From Oceanicola sp. D3 (GTDB taxonomy: Bacteria > Pseudomonadota > Alphaproteobacteria > Rhodobacterales > Rhodobacteraceae), in contig NZ_CP040932.1 in NCBI RefSeq assembly GCF_006351965.1, forward strand, positions 3,286,001-3,350,000: 64,000 nucleotides of DNA, given 5' to 3'. How positions within the stretch are numbered: position 1 is the stretch's first letter; every line of letters begins with the position of its first letter. Position numbers and translations under genes: made by a program. The notes beneath the pieces are model-generated. The model did not search any database and was not told where the DNA came from. It saw only the letters and a list, made by a program, of their open reading frames with translations. Below, piece after piece: positions 1 through 8,988 of this stretch.

Positions 1-39
1 CCCCCCGATCAACTGCGCCGAGCTGAATTTCCCTTTCAT
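1..39 (-). CDS. possible 5' end of a divergent gene (partial)
   Basis: An ATG on the minus strand at 39 opens 13 codons (MKGKFSSAQLIGG) that stay open to the window edge. It would be divergent from the protease gene at 119, leaving about 80 bp between them. No convincing ribosome binding site is visible and the fragment is too short to assign a family. It could be chance. Confidence 0.25.
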   Translation of the reverse strand, partial: MKGKFSSAQLIGG

Positions 40-118
40 GACCAGACTTGTCACGTGGCTTGGCGCAGGGCCGCTGCTAGCCATGGATCAAACGACACAT
101 GCCTGAAGGACCACCCAA

Positions 119-1408
119 ATGCGCTCCCTCTTTCTCCCTTTCTTCCTCATCTTCATGGTCGCCCTGCCCGTTTCCGTCCGGGCCGGAGAGCTTGACCGCG
201 CGATGGATGCCACGCTCATCGTCCGCTCCGCCGACGGGCACGAACGCTTCCTTGGTTCGGCCTTTCTGTGGCGCGATGGCACATGGGCGGTGACAAACGC
301 CCATGTCGTTGGCCGCGCCCGCGAGGTCTATCTGGTCAGCGCCACGGGCGAGCGGCGAAAGGTGAAGGTGCTGGCCCGCGACGCGGTGCGCGATGTGGCC
401 ATTCTCGCGGTCGACGGCGCCTTCGGGCCGGGGCTGGAGCCTGCGCCTGCGCCCGCCAGCCTAGGCACGCAGGTCTATGCGCTCGGGGCGCCGCTTGGCA
501 TCGAGTTCACCCTGACACGGGGCGTCATCTCCGCCATGGCCCGCCAGGTTGAGGCAGCGGTGCCGATCCGGCTGGTGCAGCACGATGCGGCCGTCAATCC
601 CGGCAGCTCGGGCGGCCCGCTGGTAAACGGCGCAGGGCAACTCCTTGGAATGAACAGCCAAATCGCCGATGGCTCCCGACATTACGTAGGCGTGGCCTAT
701 GCCATCTCCGCCTCGGATCTCGACCGCATCGTGCCGCAACTGGTGGCAGGCACCTTGAAAGAGATGCCCACCCTCGGCCTTCAGGTCCGCCCGATAGACT
801 CGGCACTTGCCGAGGCACTGGGCGTGCCCGCCAAGGGGGTTCTGGTCGATAGCGTGGCCGAGGCCTCCCCGGCAGACCGGGCCGGCATCCGGGCCGGTGA
901 CGTGATTATCTCGGTCGCAGGGCGCGACGTTGCGCAGCCGGGCGATGTGGCCTTCGCGGTGGAAGCCGTGCTTGGCTCCGACGGGATCGCGGTGCACCTG
1001 CTGAGGGCTGGAGAGACCGTTCTGGCCACCATGCCGCTCGACCGTGCCGAGCACCTCGAAACCGCAGGCATAGATCGTGCCACCCTGCCCGCGGCCCGCC
1101 CCGCCTTCACCTTCTCCCGCCTTGGCGTGCGGCTCGCGGGGGCGGAGGTTACCTACATCTCTGAAAACTCGCCTGCCTATCTTGCGGGCCTCAGCCGGGG
1201 CGACGAGGTGCTCGCCGTCGATGGCAAACCCCTGAGCGAAATCGACGGCGGGCTCGCCGGGCTGCGGATCACCGAGCCGATGGTGCTTCTGGTACGCCAC
1301 GCCGAGGGCCGCACCGAGCATATCTATCTGGACCCGTGGGACAAAACCCCACGCCTTCGCCCCGTCGGCGGTGGCAACGTGCTTGACCCCGACGTGGTGG
1401 TGCTCTGA
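119..1408 (+). CDS. HtrA/DegP-type periplasmic serine protease with two PDZ domains
   Basis: Trypsin-fold protease of 429 residues with an N-terminal signal peptide (hydrophobic run to about residue 21, VRAGE cleavage region), so it should act in the periplasm. The catalytic triad reads as H62 (TNAHVV), D92 (RDVAIL) and S164 (NPGSSGGPLV). Two PDZ-like regions follow at roughly 215-300 and 330-400; the second contains the SPAYLAGLSRGDEV motif. The start is supported by GAAGGA about 8 nt upstream. The gene lies directly before a response regulator and histidine kinase, with one base between its stop and the regulator ATG, so the three are probably co-transcribed and concerned with envelope stress. 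It is close to DegP/DegQ in architecture but somewhat divergent, so no symbol is given. Confidence 0.85.
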   Translation: MRSLFLPFFLIFMVALPVSVRAGELDRAMDATLIVRSADGHERFLGSAFLWRDGTWAVTNAHVVGRAREVYLVSATGERRKVKVLARDAVRDVAILAVDGAFGPGLEPAPAPASLGTQVYALGAPLGIEFTLTRGVISAMARQVEAAVPIRLVQHDAAVNPGSSGGPLVNGAGQLLGMNSQIADGSRHYVGVAYAISASDLDRIVPQLVAGTLKEMPTLGLQVRPIDSALAEALGVPAKGVLVDSVAEASPADRAGIRAGDVIISVAGRDVAQPGDVAFAVEAVLGSDGIAVHLLRAGETVLATMPLDRAEHLETAGIDRATLPAARPAFTFSRLGVRLAGAEVTYISENSPAYLAGLSRGDEVLAVDGKPLSEIDGGLAGLRITEPMVLLVRHAEGRTEHIYLDPWDKTPRLRPVGGGNVLDPDVVVL

Positions 1409-1409
1409 G

Positions 1410-2141
1410 ATGCTGACCATGGAACAGACCGCCCCGGAAACGACCGAAACCGAAACCACCCCGCGCATTCTCATCGTCGAGGATGACCGCGCCACAGCCG
1501 AAACCATCACCGAGGCCGTCGAGGCCTTGGGCTGCGAGCCGGTGGTGATGCGCGATTGGGAGAGCGGGCTGAAGGCGGCAGAGCTGGCCGACTTTGCCGT
1601 CATCGTGATGGACAGGATGCTGCCCGGCGGTGATGGGGTGGACGCGATTGCCAAGATGCGCGGGCGCGGCTCCAAGGCGCTGGTGCTCGTTGTCTCCGCG
1701 CTTGGCACCTCGGGCGCCAAGATCGAAGGGCTGGAGAAGGGGGCCGATGACTATCTGGCCAAACCCTTCGATGGCGACGAGTTGAAAGCCCGCCTGCGTG
1801 CGCTGCTGCGGCGCAACCAGATGGTGGTGCTCGACAATGACCTCATGGCCTTTGGCGATGTTGAAATAAGGCTCAAGGCCCGCACCGTTCACATTGGCCA
1901 AACCCACGTTGCGGTCAGCCCGAAAGAGTTTGAGTTGATTACCTTTTTCGCCCGCAATGCCGGAGAAACCGTTACCCGGATGCAGTTGCTCGAAAATGTC
2001 TGGAATCTGCACTTCGATCCGCAAACCAATGTGGTCGATGTCCACGTTGGCAGGCTGCGACGCAAACTTGAGGCGGCAGCCGGGCGCCCCGTTATCCTGA
2101 CGGCGCGGGGCGAAGGCTACGTCTTTGCGCCCGAGGCCTGA
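1410..2141 (+). CDS. OmpR-family two-component response regulator
   Basis: About 243 residues: an N-terminal receiver domain (ILIVEDDRA acidic pocket, phospho-acceptor Asp in IVMDRMLPGGDG, Lys in LAKPFDG) followed by an OmpR/PhoB winged-helix domain (VSPKEFELI, NVVDVHVGRLRRKL). The ATG at 1410 lies one base after the protease stop; a second in-frame ATG at 1419 is possible. The 3' end overlaps or abuts the kinase gene, so the two form a cognate pair. Targets are not visible from the sequence. Co-location with the HtrA-like protease suggests an envelope stress role (inference). Confidence 0.87.
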   Translation: MLTMEQTAPETTETETTPRILIVEDDRATAETITEAVEALGCEPVVMRDWESGLKAAELADFAVIVMDRMLPGGDGVDAIAKMRGRGSKALVLVVSALGTSGAKIEGLEKGADDYLAKPFDGDELKARLRALLRRNQMVVLDNDLMAFGDVEIRLKARTVHIGQTHVAVSPKEFELITFFARNAGETVTRMQLLENVWNLHFDPQTNVVDVHVGRLRRKLEAAAGRPVILTARGEGYVFAPEA

Positions 2142-2148
2142 GGCAAGC

Positions 2149-3507
2149 GTGCGGCGGCTTCGCGGCAAAGCCTCGCTGCGGCTGGCACTTGGGCTTTCGG
2201 CTCTGTTGATCCTGTTCTCGCTCGGCGCAATGGCTCTGCAATATCGGGCCACAGCCGCCGAACTGGACCGGCGCGAACGCAGCCTTCTGGCGGCCGATCT
2301 CGCTGGTCTTGCGGCGCTCTATGACCAACGCCGGATCATCGCGCTGCGTCAGGCGATGGAGTTCCGCTCCGCTGCCGCGCCGGAAACCGGGATGCTTTAT
2401 CTGCTGGAGGGCAAGGACGGCACGCGGCTGGCGGGCAATATCGAGGCTCTGCCCGAAGGTGTAACCCCCATCCCCGGCGAGATAGACGCCACCGCCCCCG
2501 TAACCTTCACCCTCTCCGGCACGAATTACCTTGGCGTTGCCCGCGAATTGCGCGGGGGCTTCCCCATGCTCGTCGCCCGCTCCCGCGCGCCCACCGAGGC
2601 TGCACTGGCCGCGACCCGGGCACAGATTTTCGCCACCGCACTTGTGCTCATCGCCCTCTCGCTTGCCGCGGGCTGGCTGGCGTCCCGCTTCATCATGCGC
2701 CGGATCGACCGCCTCAATCGTCTCGCGGATCAGGTTGCAGCGGGCGATCTTTCGGCACGCCTTCCCGGCCCCCGCGCCGACGATGAGTTTGGCGCGCTGG
2801 AGCGGCATATTCACACCATGCTCGACCGGATCAGCCACCTCACCCGCGCCCACGGCCGCCTGTCCGATACCATCGCCCACGAGCTGCGCACGCCGCTCAA
2901 CCGCATTCAGGGCAAGCTCGACAAGCTAGAGGGCGACCCGGAGGCCGTTGCCGCCGTCTCGTCAGAAATCAGGGGCACCGTGCGCATTTTCGACAGCCTG
3001 CTCGAAATCTCATCCGCCGAGGCCGCAAGCGGTGGCGGCACCGGGCTGGTGCCGGTGTCTCTCAGCAAGATCACCCGGGAGGTGGCAGAGCTTTATGAGC
3101 CGCTCGCCGAGGAGAAGGCGCTGGCCTATGGCGCGGTGATCGAGTCGGGCTGTCAGGTGCTGGGAGACCGCAACCTGATTGCGCAGCTGCTCTCCAACCT
3201 CGTCGACAATGCCATTAAGTTTTGCCGCGAGGGCGATGCGATCACCATATCGCTGGAGGAAACTGCAGAGCGGCACATCCTCAGCATCTCAGACACCGGG
3301 CCGGGCGTGCCCGCCGAAGAGCGCGAGGCGGTGTTCGAGCGGTTCGCCCGCGCCGAGCGTGATCGCGAGGTGGCAGGCCACGGGCTGGGGCTGGCGCTGG
3401 TGCGGGCCATCGCCACGCGGCATGGGGCCAAGCTGACGGTGCTGGAAGCCGAAAAGGGCTTCGCGATCCAGATCACCTTCCCGAAACTATACAACGACAT
3501 CGGCTGA
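2149..3507 (+). CDS. membrane sensor histidine kinase (HAMP-HisKA-HATPase)
   Basis: Inner-membrane sensor kinase, about 452 residues from the GTG at 2149, which has GAGG just upstream. A TTG at 2125 would add eight residues and overlap the regulator gene. A TM segment near residues 10-30 and a second near 160-182 bracket a short periplasmic domain of about 130 residues. HAMP follows, then HisKA with the phospho-accepting His in IAHELRTPLNR, then HATPase boxes NLVDNAIKF, DTGPGVP and GHGLGLALV. It overlaps or abuts the OmpR-type regulator upstream, its probable partner. The ligand is unknown. Confidence 0.87.
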   Translation: MRRLRGKASLRLALGLSALLILFSLGAMALQYRATAAELDRRERSLLAADLAGLAALYDQRRIIALRQAMEFRSAAAPETGMLYLLEGKDGTRLAGNIEALPEGVTPIPGEIDATAPVTFTLSGTNYLGVARELRGGFPMLVARSRAPTEAALAATRAQIFATALVLIALSLAAGWLASRFIMRRIDRLNRLADQVAAGDLSARLPGPRADDEFGALERHIHTMLDRISHLTRAHGRLSDTIAHELRTPLNRIQGKLDKLEGDPEAVAAVSSEIRGTVRIFDSLLEISSAEAASGGGTGLVPVSLSKITREVAELYEPLAEEKALAYGAVIESGCQVLGDRNLIAQLLSNLVDNAIKFCREGDAITISLEETAERHILSISDTGPGVPAEEREAVFERFARAERDREVAGHGLGLALVRAIATRHGAKLTVLEAEKGFAIQITFPKLYNDIG

Positions 3508-3513
3508 AGCGCG

Positions 3514-4512
3514 TCAGCCAAGCCGCGCCAGTATCTCCGATGCCGCCTCACCGGGGCTGCGCTCGCCCCCGGCCACGGCCTCACCCAGCTCCCGCATCCG
3601 CGCGGCCAGTGCCTTGTCATCCGTCAGCCGACGCAGCAGCCCGTGGCGCACCTCTTCCTCAAACCAGTGCCGCGCCTGCTCGGCCCGGGTGCGCGCCCAT
3701 GCCCCCTGCTCCCGCCGCCACGCCACGAGGGCCTCCATCTCGCCCCAGGCTTCCTGCAGCCCGGTGCCCTCGACGGCAGAGACCAGCAGCGCCTTGGGAA
3801 ATCCCTCCGGATCCTGCGGGCGCTTGCGCAGCAGCCGCAGAGCCCCGGCATAATCGGCACAGGTGCGGCGGGCGACGTCTCTCAAGGGGCCGTCCGCCTT
3901 GTTAACCAGCAGAATGTCGGCAATCTCCATGATCCCGCGCTTGACGCCCTGTAGCTCGTCGCCCCCAGCAGGCGCCAGCAGCAACAGGAAGAGGTCCACC
4001 ATCCCGGCCACCATCGTCTCCGACTGGCCCACGCCCACCGTTTCTACCAGCACCACGTCAAACCCCGCGCCCTCGCAAAGCGCCACCGCCTCGCGGGAGC
4101 GGCGGGCCACGCCGCCGAGCTGGCTTTGGCTGGGCGAAGGGCGGATAAAGGCATCGGGATGGCGCGAAAGCTGCTCCATCCGGGTCTTGTCCCCCAAGAT
4201 CGAGCCACCCGAACGGGCCGAAGACGGGTCCACCGCCAGCACCGCCACCTTCAGCCCGCGCTCCACCAGAAACAGGCCAAAGGCTTCGATAAAGGTGCTC
4301 TTGCCAACGCCGGGAGTGCCGGAAAGGCCGATCCGAAGCGCCTGCCGCCCGCCCTGCCCCACCTCGGCCACCAGCTCTGCCGCCGCCTCGCGATGATCGG
4401 CCCGCGCGCTTTCCACCAGCGTGATCGCCCGGGCCAGCGCCCGCCGCTCGCCTGCCTTCACCCGCTCTGCCAGATCGCCGATGTCCACGCCGCCTCCCTC
4501 TCGTTTTGCCAT
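3514..4512 (-). CDS. meaB: methylmalonyl-CoA mutase-associated GTPase MeaB
   Basis: G3E-family GTPase of 332 residues (MeaB/ArgK). It protects and reactivates adenosylcobalamin-dependent methylmalonyl-CoA mutase and gates cofactor loading. The Walker A motif is GTPGVGKST, the Walker B/switch region includes VETVGVGQSE, and the base-recognition loop is LLVNKAD. Length and motif order match the family. It is convergent with the histidine kinase (6 bp between stops) and divergent from hrpB (34 bp between starts). No mutase gene is in the window. The same GTPase can serve ethylmalonyl/methylmalonyl-CoA mutases, which alphaproteobacteria of this group often use. Confidence 0.9.
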   Translation of the reverse strand: MAKREGGGVDIGDLAERVKAGERRALARAITLVESARADHREAAAELVAEVGQGGRQALRIGLSGTPGVGKSTFIEAFGLFLVERGLKVAVLAVDPSSARSGGSILGDKTRMEQLSRHPDAFIRPSPSQSQLGGVARRSREAVALCEGAGFDVVLVETVGVGQSETMVAGMVDLFLLLLAPAGGDELQGVKRGIMEIADILLVNKADGPLRDVARRTCADYAGALRLLRKRPQDPEGFPKALLVSAVEGTGLQEAWGEMEALVAWRREQGAWARTRAEQARHWFEEEVRHGLLRRLTDDKALAARMRELGEAVAGGERSPGEAASEILARLG

Positions 4513-4546
4513 GGTTTGCCCCGGCGCGGCGGGCTATGTCCAGCCC

Positions 4547-6985
4547 ATGCAGAAGGTTGACGACCCCTTTGCCCTGCAGCTGCCGATAGAAGAAGCGCTG
4601 CCCGATCTGCTGGACGCCCTGCGGACAAACGGCATGGCCGTGCTTCAGGCACCGCCCGGCGCAGGCAAAACCACCGGCGTGCCCGTGGCCCTCTGGGAGG
4701 CGGGCATGGCGGAGGCTGGCCGGATCCTGATGCTGGAGCCCCGTCGCCTTGCCGCCCGCGGCGCAGCCGAGCGGCTGGCGCAGACCCTTGGCACAAAGCT
4801 GGGCGAGGGCGTGGGCTACCGGATGCGCGGCGAGGCCAAGGTGAGCCGCGCCACCCGCATCGAGGTAGTTACAGAGGGCATTCTCACCCGGATGATCCAG
4901 TCCGACCCAGAGCTTTCGGGCGTGTCCACGGTGATCTTCGACGAATTTCACGAACGCTCCCTGCAGGCCGACCTCGGCCTTGCGCTGGCGCTGGAAGCCC
5001 GCGAGGCGCTGCGGCCCGATCTGCAACTTCTCGTCATGTCGGCCACGCTCGACGCCGCGCCCGTGGCCGCACTGATGGGCGATGCGCCGGTGATCACAAG
5101 CCAGGGCCGCAGCTTTCCGGTTGAGGAGCACTGGGCCGATGCCCCGCTGCCTGCGGGCGCCCGGCTGGAAGGCCCGATGGCCGAGCTGATCGCACGCGCC
5201 ATGGGCGAAACCACGGGCGACATGCTGGCCTTCCTGCCCGGCGAGGGCGAAATCCGCCGCCTCACCTCCGCGCTCCGCCTGCCCGAAACGGTGGCGGTGA
5301 TGCCGCTCTACGGTGCCCTGCCATTTGCCGAGCAACGCGCGGTTATGCAGCCTCTGCGGCCGGGCGGGCCGCAAACCCGCAAGCTCGTGCTCGCAACCTC
5401 CATTGCCGAAACATCCCTGACCATTCCCGGCATTCGCACGGTGGTCGACTCCGGCCGCGCGCGACGCGCCAAGTTCGACCCCGGCACCGGCATGTCGCGG
5501 CTTGTGACCGAGCCGGTGAGCCGCGCCGAGGCCACCCAGCGAGCGGGCCGCGCGGGGCGGGTCGAAGAGGGGCGGGTCTATCGCCTCTGGACAAAGGGCG
5601 GCCACGGCGCGCTGCCCGCCTTTCCGCCCGCCGAAATCGAGGCCGCAGACCTCACCGGGCTGGCGCTTGAGCTGGCCCTCTGGGGCGGTGGCGATGGCTT
5701 GCAGTTTCTGACCCCGCCGCCCGAGGGGGCCATGGCCTCGGCAGAGCGCTTGCTGGAAGACCTTGGCGCGCTGTCGGGTGGCCGGATCACCGCCCATGGC
5801 AAGGCGCTCTCCGCCCTGCCCGTTCATCCCCGCCTCGGCCATATGCTCGCCCTCGCAGGCCCCGCCGCCGCGCCGCTCGCCGCCCTGCTCAACGAGCGCG
5901 ACCCAATGCGCAGTGCGGGCGCCGATCTCTCCAAGCGTCTGAGAGCGTTGCAAAACCCCGGTTCCGCGCCAGATGCCGCGCGGGGCGCGTTGAAACGCAT
6001 CTCGCAGGAGGCCAAGCGCCTTGCCCGGCTTGCAGGCCCCGCCTCTGATCTCTCAGATGCCCAAGCCCTCGCCCTCGCCTACCCCGACCGCATCGGCCTG
6101 CGCCGCCCCGGCGATGCACCGCGCTTTCTGCTCTCGGGCGGACGGGGGGCGCAACTTTGGGCCGAGGATGATCTGGCCGGCCAACGCCTCATTGTGGTGG
6201 CCGATATCGAGGGCGAGGGGCGCGATGCCCGCATCCGCCTCGCCCTGCCGATCAGCGAAAGTGAGCTGCGTGACACGCCCGGCATCACGCCCGAATGGCA
6301 AGACGTGGCCGAGTGGTCGAAGCGCGAGCGCCGGGTGGTGGCGCGGAGGCAGGAGCGGCTGGGCGCGCTGGTGCTGGATGACCGGCACTGGAAGGACGCC
6401 CCCGATGAGTCCCTCGCCGCCGCCGCGCTCGACGGGGTGCGCGACCTCGGGCTGCCGATCAGCGCCAAGGCCCACCGCCTGCTGGCCCGCATTGCGCTCC
6501 TGCCCGAACTGCCCGACTGCTCCGAAGAGGCCCTGCTTGCCGAAGCTGAAGATTGGCTGCTGCCCTACCTCGGCCCAATCCGCACCGCCGCCGATATCGC
6601 CGCATTCGACATTACAGAACCGCTCAAAGCCCGCATTGGATGGGATGGGATGCAAAGGCTGGGCCGCGCCGCGCCGCCCAGTTTCACCACGCCGCTCGGG
6701 CGGGCCATTCCAATTGACTACTCCGGCGAGGCCCCCGAAATCTCGCTGCGCCTGCAAGAGATGTTCGGCCAAACCACCCACCCGACCGTGGCGGGACAGC
6801 CCCTGCGCGTCACTCTTCTCTCTCCCGCAGGCCGCCCGGTGCAAACCACCATGGATATCCCCGGCTTCTGGTCCACCTCCTATGCCGATGTACGCAAAGA
6901 CATGCGGGGCCGTTACCCCAAGCACCCATGGCCCGAAGACCCAACAGTGGCCGATCCCACCCTGCGGGCCAAACCGCGCAAATGA
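4547..6985 (+). CDS. hrpB: ATP-dependent helicase HrpB
   Basis: DEAH-box family helicase, about 812 residues, near the family norm of about 820. Visible motifs are I (APPGAGKTT), Ia (LEPRRLAAR), II (DEFHERS, the HrpB variant of DEAH), III (MSATLDA), V (ATSIAETSLTIPGI) and VI (QRAGRAGR). The HrpB-type C-terminal domain (PWPEDP near the end) is present. I chose the ATG at 4547, giving MQKVDDPF; in-frame ATGs at 4511 and earlier would overlap meaB. Role: RNA-helicase-like ATPase of largely undefined substrate in bacteria. Confidence 0.9.
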   Translation: MQKVDDPFALQLPIEEALPDLLDALRTNGMAVLQAPPGAGKTTGVPVALWEAGMAEAGRILMLEPRRLAARGAAERLAQTLGTKLGEGVGYRMRGEAKVSRATRIEVVTEGILTRMIQSDPELSGVSTVIFDEFHERSLQADLGLALALEAREALRPDLQLLVMSATLDAAPVAALMGDAPVITSQGRSFPVEEHWADAPLPAGARLEGPMAELIARAMGETTGDMLAFLPGEGEIRRLTSALRLPETVAVMPLYGALPFAEQRAVMQPLRPGGPQTRKLVLATSIAETSLTIPGIRTVVDSGRARRAKFDPGTGMSRLVTEPVSRAEATQRAGRAGRVEEGRVYRLWTKGGHGALPAFPPAEIEAADLTGLALELALWGGGDGLQFLTPPPEGAMASAERLLEDLGALSGGRITAHGKALSALPVHPRLGHMLALAGPAAAPLAALLNERDPMRSAGADLSKRLRALQNPGSAPDAARGALKRISQEAKRLARLAGPASDLSDAQALALAYPDRIGLRRPGDAPRFLLSGGRGAQLWAEDDLAGQRLIVVADIEGEGRDARIRLALPISESELRDTPGITPEWQDVAEWSKRERRVVARRQERLGALVLDDRHWKDAPDESLAAAALDGVRDLGLPISAKAHRLLARIALLPELPDCSEEALLAEAEDWLLPYLGPIRTAADIAAFDITEPLKARIGWDGMQRLGRAAPPSFTTPLGRAIPIDYSGEAPEISLRLQEMFGQTTHPTVAGQPLRVTLLSPAGRPVQTTMDIPGFWSTSYADVRKDMRGRYPKHPWPEDPTVADPTLRAKPRK

Positions 6986-7020
6986 TTGCGTGCAGCCGCA
7001 CACCGCCGTAAACCGCCGCA

Positions 7021-7788
7021 ATGCCCCGCTACGCTCTGAAAATCGAATATAACGGCGCCCCCTTCTCGGGGTGGCAGCGACAGGCCGCGCTGGCCTCGGT
7101 TCAGGGCGCTGTGGAGGCGGCGCTCGCCAAGCTGGAGCCGGGGCCGCATACGATTGCCGCAGCAGGGCGCACCGATACCGGCGTGCACGCGCTTGGGCAG
7201 GTCGCCCATTGCGATATGGAGCGAGAGTGGCAGCCCTTTCGGCTTTCCGAAGCTCTGAACTACCACCTCAAGCCCGATCCGGTGTGCGTGGTGGCCTGCG
7301 CCCGGGTGGCGGACGACTGGCACGCGCGGTTCTCGGCTGAGGCCCGGCACTACCTCTTTCGCCTCGTGGTGCGCCGCGCCCCGCTCACCCATGACGCGGG
7401 GTTGGCGTGGCGGGTGATGCAACCGCTGAACCTGTCTGCAATGCGGGCCGGGGCCGCGCACCTGCTTGGGCAGCATGATTTTACCACCTTTCGGGCCTCG
7501 GAATGTCAGGCAAAATCACCTGTCAAAACCCTCGACCAACTCGACATCGAAGAGCTATCCTATCCCGGTGGACGCGAGTTTCGATTTTCGCTTTCGGCCC
7601 GCAGCTTTTTGCACAATCAGGTGCGCAGCTTCGTCGGCACATTGGAGCGGGTTGGCGCGGGAGCATGGGCCCCGGAAGATGTGAAATCCGCGCTTGAGGC
7701 AAAAGATAGAGCTGCCTGCGGCCCCGTCTGCCCGCCCTACGGGCTCTACCTTCGCAGCGTCGATTACCCTCAAGACCCTTTCACCTAG
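7021..7788 (+). CDS. truA: tRNA pseudouridine(38-40) synthase TruA
   Basis: 255-residue enzyme that isomerises uridines 38, 39 and 40 of tRNA anticodon stem-loops to pseudouridine. The catalytic Asp is in the [13 protein letters not shown] motif near residue 52. Other family signatures are [12 protein letters not shown] at the N terminus, [14 protein letters not shown] in the middle, and [14 protein letters not shown]. Length is typical for alphaproteobacterial TruA. It lies 35 bp after hrpB on the same strand and is convergent with the lipocalin gene. Confidence 0.95.
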   Translation: MPRYALKIEYNGAPFSGWQRQAALASVQGAVEAALAKLEPGPHTIAAAGRTDTGVHALGQVAHCDMEREWQPFRLSEALNYHLKPDPVCVVACARVADDWHARFSAEARHYLFRLVVRRAPLTHDAGLAWRVMQPLNLSAMRAGAAHLLGQHDFTTFRASECQAKSPVKTLDQLDIEELSYPGGREFRFSLSARSFLHNQVRSFVGTLERVGAGAWAPEDVKSALEAKDRAACGPVCPPYGLYLRSVDYPQDPFT

Positions 7789-7813
7789 GTCATCGCCCCG
7801 CGCCGGGCCCCTG

Positions 7814-8296
7814 TTACAGTCTTGAAGGCTTCAGCCGCGCCACATCATACCCGGCCCACCGCAGAATTTCCTCTGCCGCCTTGCGCCGATCTGCGCCGAT
7901 CTCGCCCCGGTCAAGCACTGCGGCGAATTCGCCCGATGGGGTGCCAATAACCAGCGTGCGATAATCCGCATCCACCCAAAGCACCCACCACGGTTGCGCC
8001 AATGCGCCATCAAGCCCCTTCGGCGCGAGCCGCCCCGGCCCGGCGGGCACCAGCTGCGCCGTGCCTGCACCGCTCACCATCTTCACCCCCCCGCCATCGG
8101 GGGTAAAACCGGCGCGGCAGATCAGGCAGGCGCCATCCTCGCGGAAGGAGGCCACCTCGCGCCACTCCCCACCCTGCAACCGGGCGACATCAAACAGCGC
8201 GATAGAGCTGATGGGGGCCGTGGTATCGCGGTAGGCTTGGGGCGCAGGCGCGGCCATGCAGCCCGCCAGCAAAAGCGCCGGGATCACTCGGTGCAT
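7814..8296 (-). CDS. lipocalin-family outer-membrane lipoprotein
   Basis: 160-residue protein with a short signal peptide and a lipobox (LLLAGC, Cys near residue 12), so it is probably a lipid-anchored lipoprotein. The C-terminal half reads WWVLWVDADYRTLVIGTPSG and ends with a GYD-containing helix. This resembles the last strands and C-terminal helix of bacterial lipocalins (Blc type), which bind lipids or small hydrophobic molecules. It is about 15 residues shorter than E. coli Blc. The start overlaps the 3' end of the upstream Cys-rich lipoprotein gene by 13 bp, so the two are likely co-expressed. Confidence 0.72.
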   Translation of the reverse strand: MHRVIPALLLAGCMAAPAPQAYRDTTAPISSIALFDVARLQGGEWREVASFREDGACLICRAGFTPDGGGVKMVSGAGTAQLVPAGPGRLAPKGLDGALAQPWWVLWVDADYRTLVIGTPSGEFAAVLDRGEIGADRRKAAEEILRWAGYDVARLKPSRL

Positions 8297-8907
8297 ATTT
8301 TCACCACCCGGCCACTTTCCAGCGCATCATAGCAGCCAAAGAGCGGGGTCGCCGGGGCGCAGGTGCGGGACTTGGCAAAGCACAGCCCTTCGCAATCCGA
8401 GCTGTCGTCGCAGCTTTTGTTGGCATCGCGCGTCGGTCGGACACAGGTGAAGGTGCCGCCCTCGCCCCGCTGCACAAATCGGCCCTTCGTCTTGGTGCAT
8501 TGCGCCGCCTGCCCGGTCAGCGCAGCGGGCACGGGCGGTGGCTCGGGAGCCTGATAGATCTCGTCAGGGAGTTCCGGTGCCGAAGGTTTTTCCTCAGCAG
8601 CTTCGGCCTTCGCTTCATCGGCCTGCGGCAGCAGATCGTCATCCGCATCGGGCGTGCGCGCCGGGGCTGGAGGCTCCAGATCCGGCGAGCGCGGGGCGGC
8701 GGAGTTGGCCGCCTTTGCGGCTTTCGCAGCCTCGCTGCCCGGGCGCGGCTTGGGGCGCGGGTCGTCCGGCCCGGCCTTGGCGTCCTCGGCGCTGCTCTCG
8801 GAGGATGCGCCAGATCCGCCCGGCAGCTGACAGCCGCCGAGCGCCAAGCAAAGCGCCAGCCCCATCGCGCCAATCCACACCTTTCGCACCACGCAAAGTC
8901 TCCTCAC
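8284..8907 (-). CDS. predicted Cys-rich lipoprotein of unknown function
   Basis: 207 residues from a GTG start. A signal peptide ends in a lipobox-like LALGGC with Cys near residue 26. A long Ala/Pro/Glu-rich linker (about 30-135) is probably disordered. A compact C-terminal domain (about 136-207) contains eight or more cysteines spaced like disulfide pairs (QCTKTKG, TCVRP, KSCDDSSDCEGLC, RTCAP, GCYD, ICTE). I do not recognise a family. Because it is exported, the cysteines are likely oxidised. It overlaps the lipocalin gene downstream. Confidence 0.65.
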   Translation of the reverse strand: MRRLCVVRKVWIGAMGLALCLALGGCQLPGGSGASSESSAEDAKAGPDDPRPKPRPGSEAAKAAKAANSAAPRSPDLEPPAPARTPDADDDLLPQADEAKAEAAEEKPSAPELPDEIYQAPEPPPVPAALTGQAAQCTKTKGRFVQRGEGGTFTCVRPTRDANKSCDDSSDCEGLCFAKSRTCAPATPLFGCYDALESGRVVKICTE

Positions 8908-8988
8908 ATCTCGCCGGGAGACTGCCAGATATGCGCTGAAAGTCCAGCACGAACCGCTAGATATGGGGTGCTGACGTCAAAGTGATCC

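Noticed and set aside
461-1720. 419-codon frame antisense to the protease and regulator
   Set aside because: Lies wholly opposite genes with clear catalytic motifs; composition is typical of the GC-rich antisense frame and shows no domain.
4058-5953. 631-codon antisense frame across meaB and hrpB
   Set aside because: Overlaps the helicase motifs on the other strand and has no family signature.
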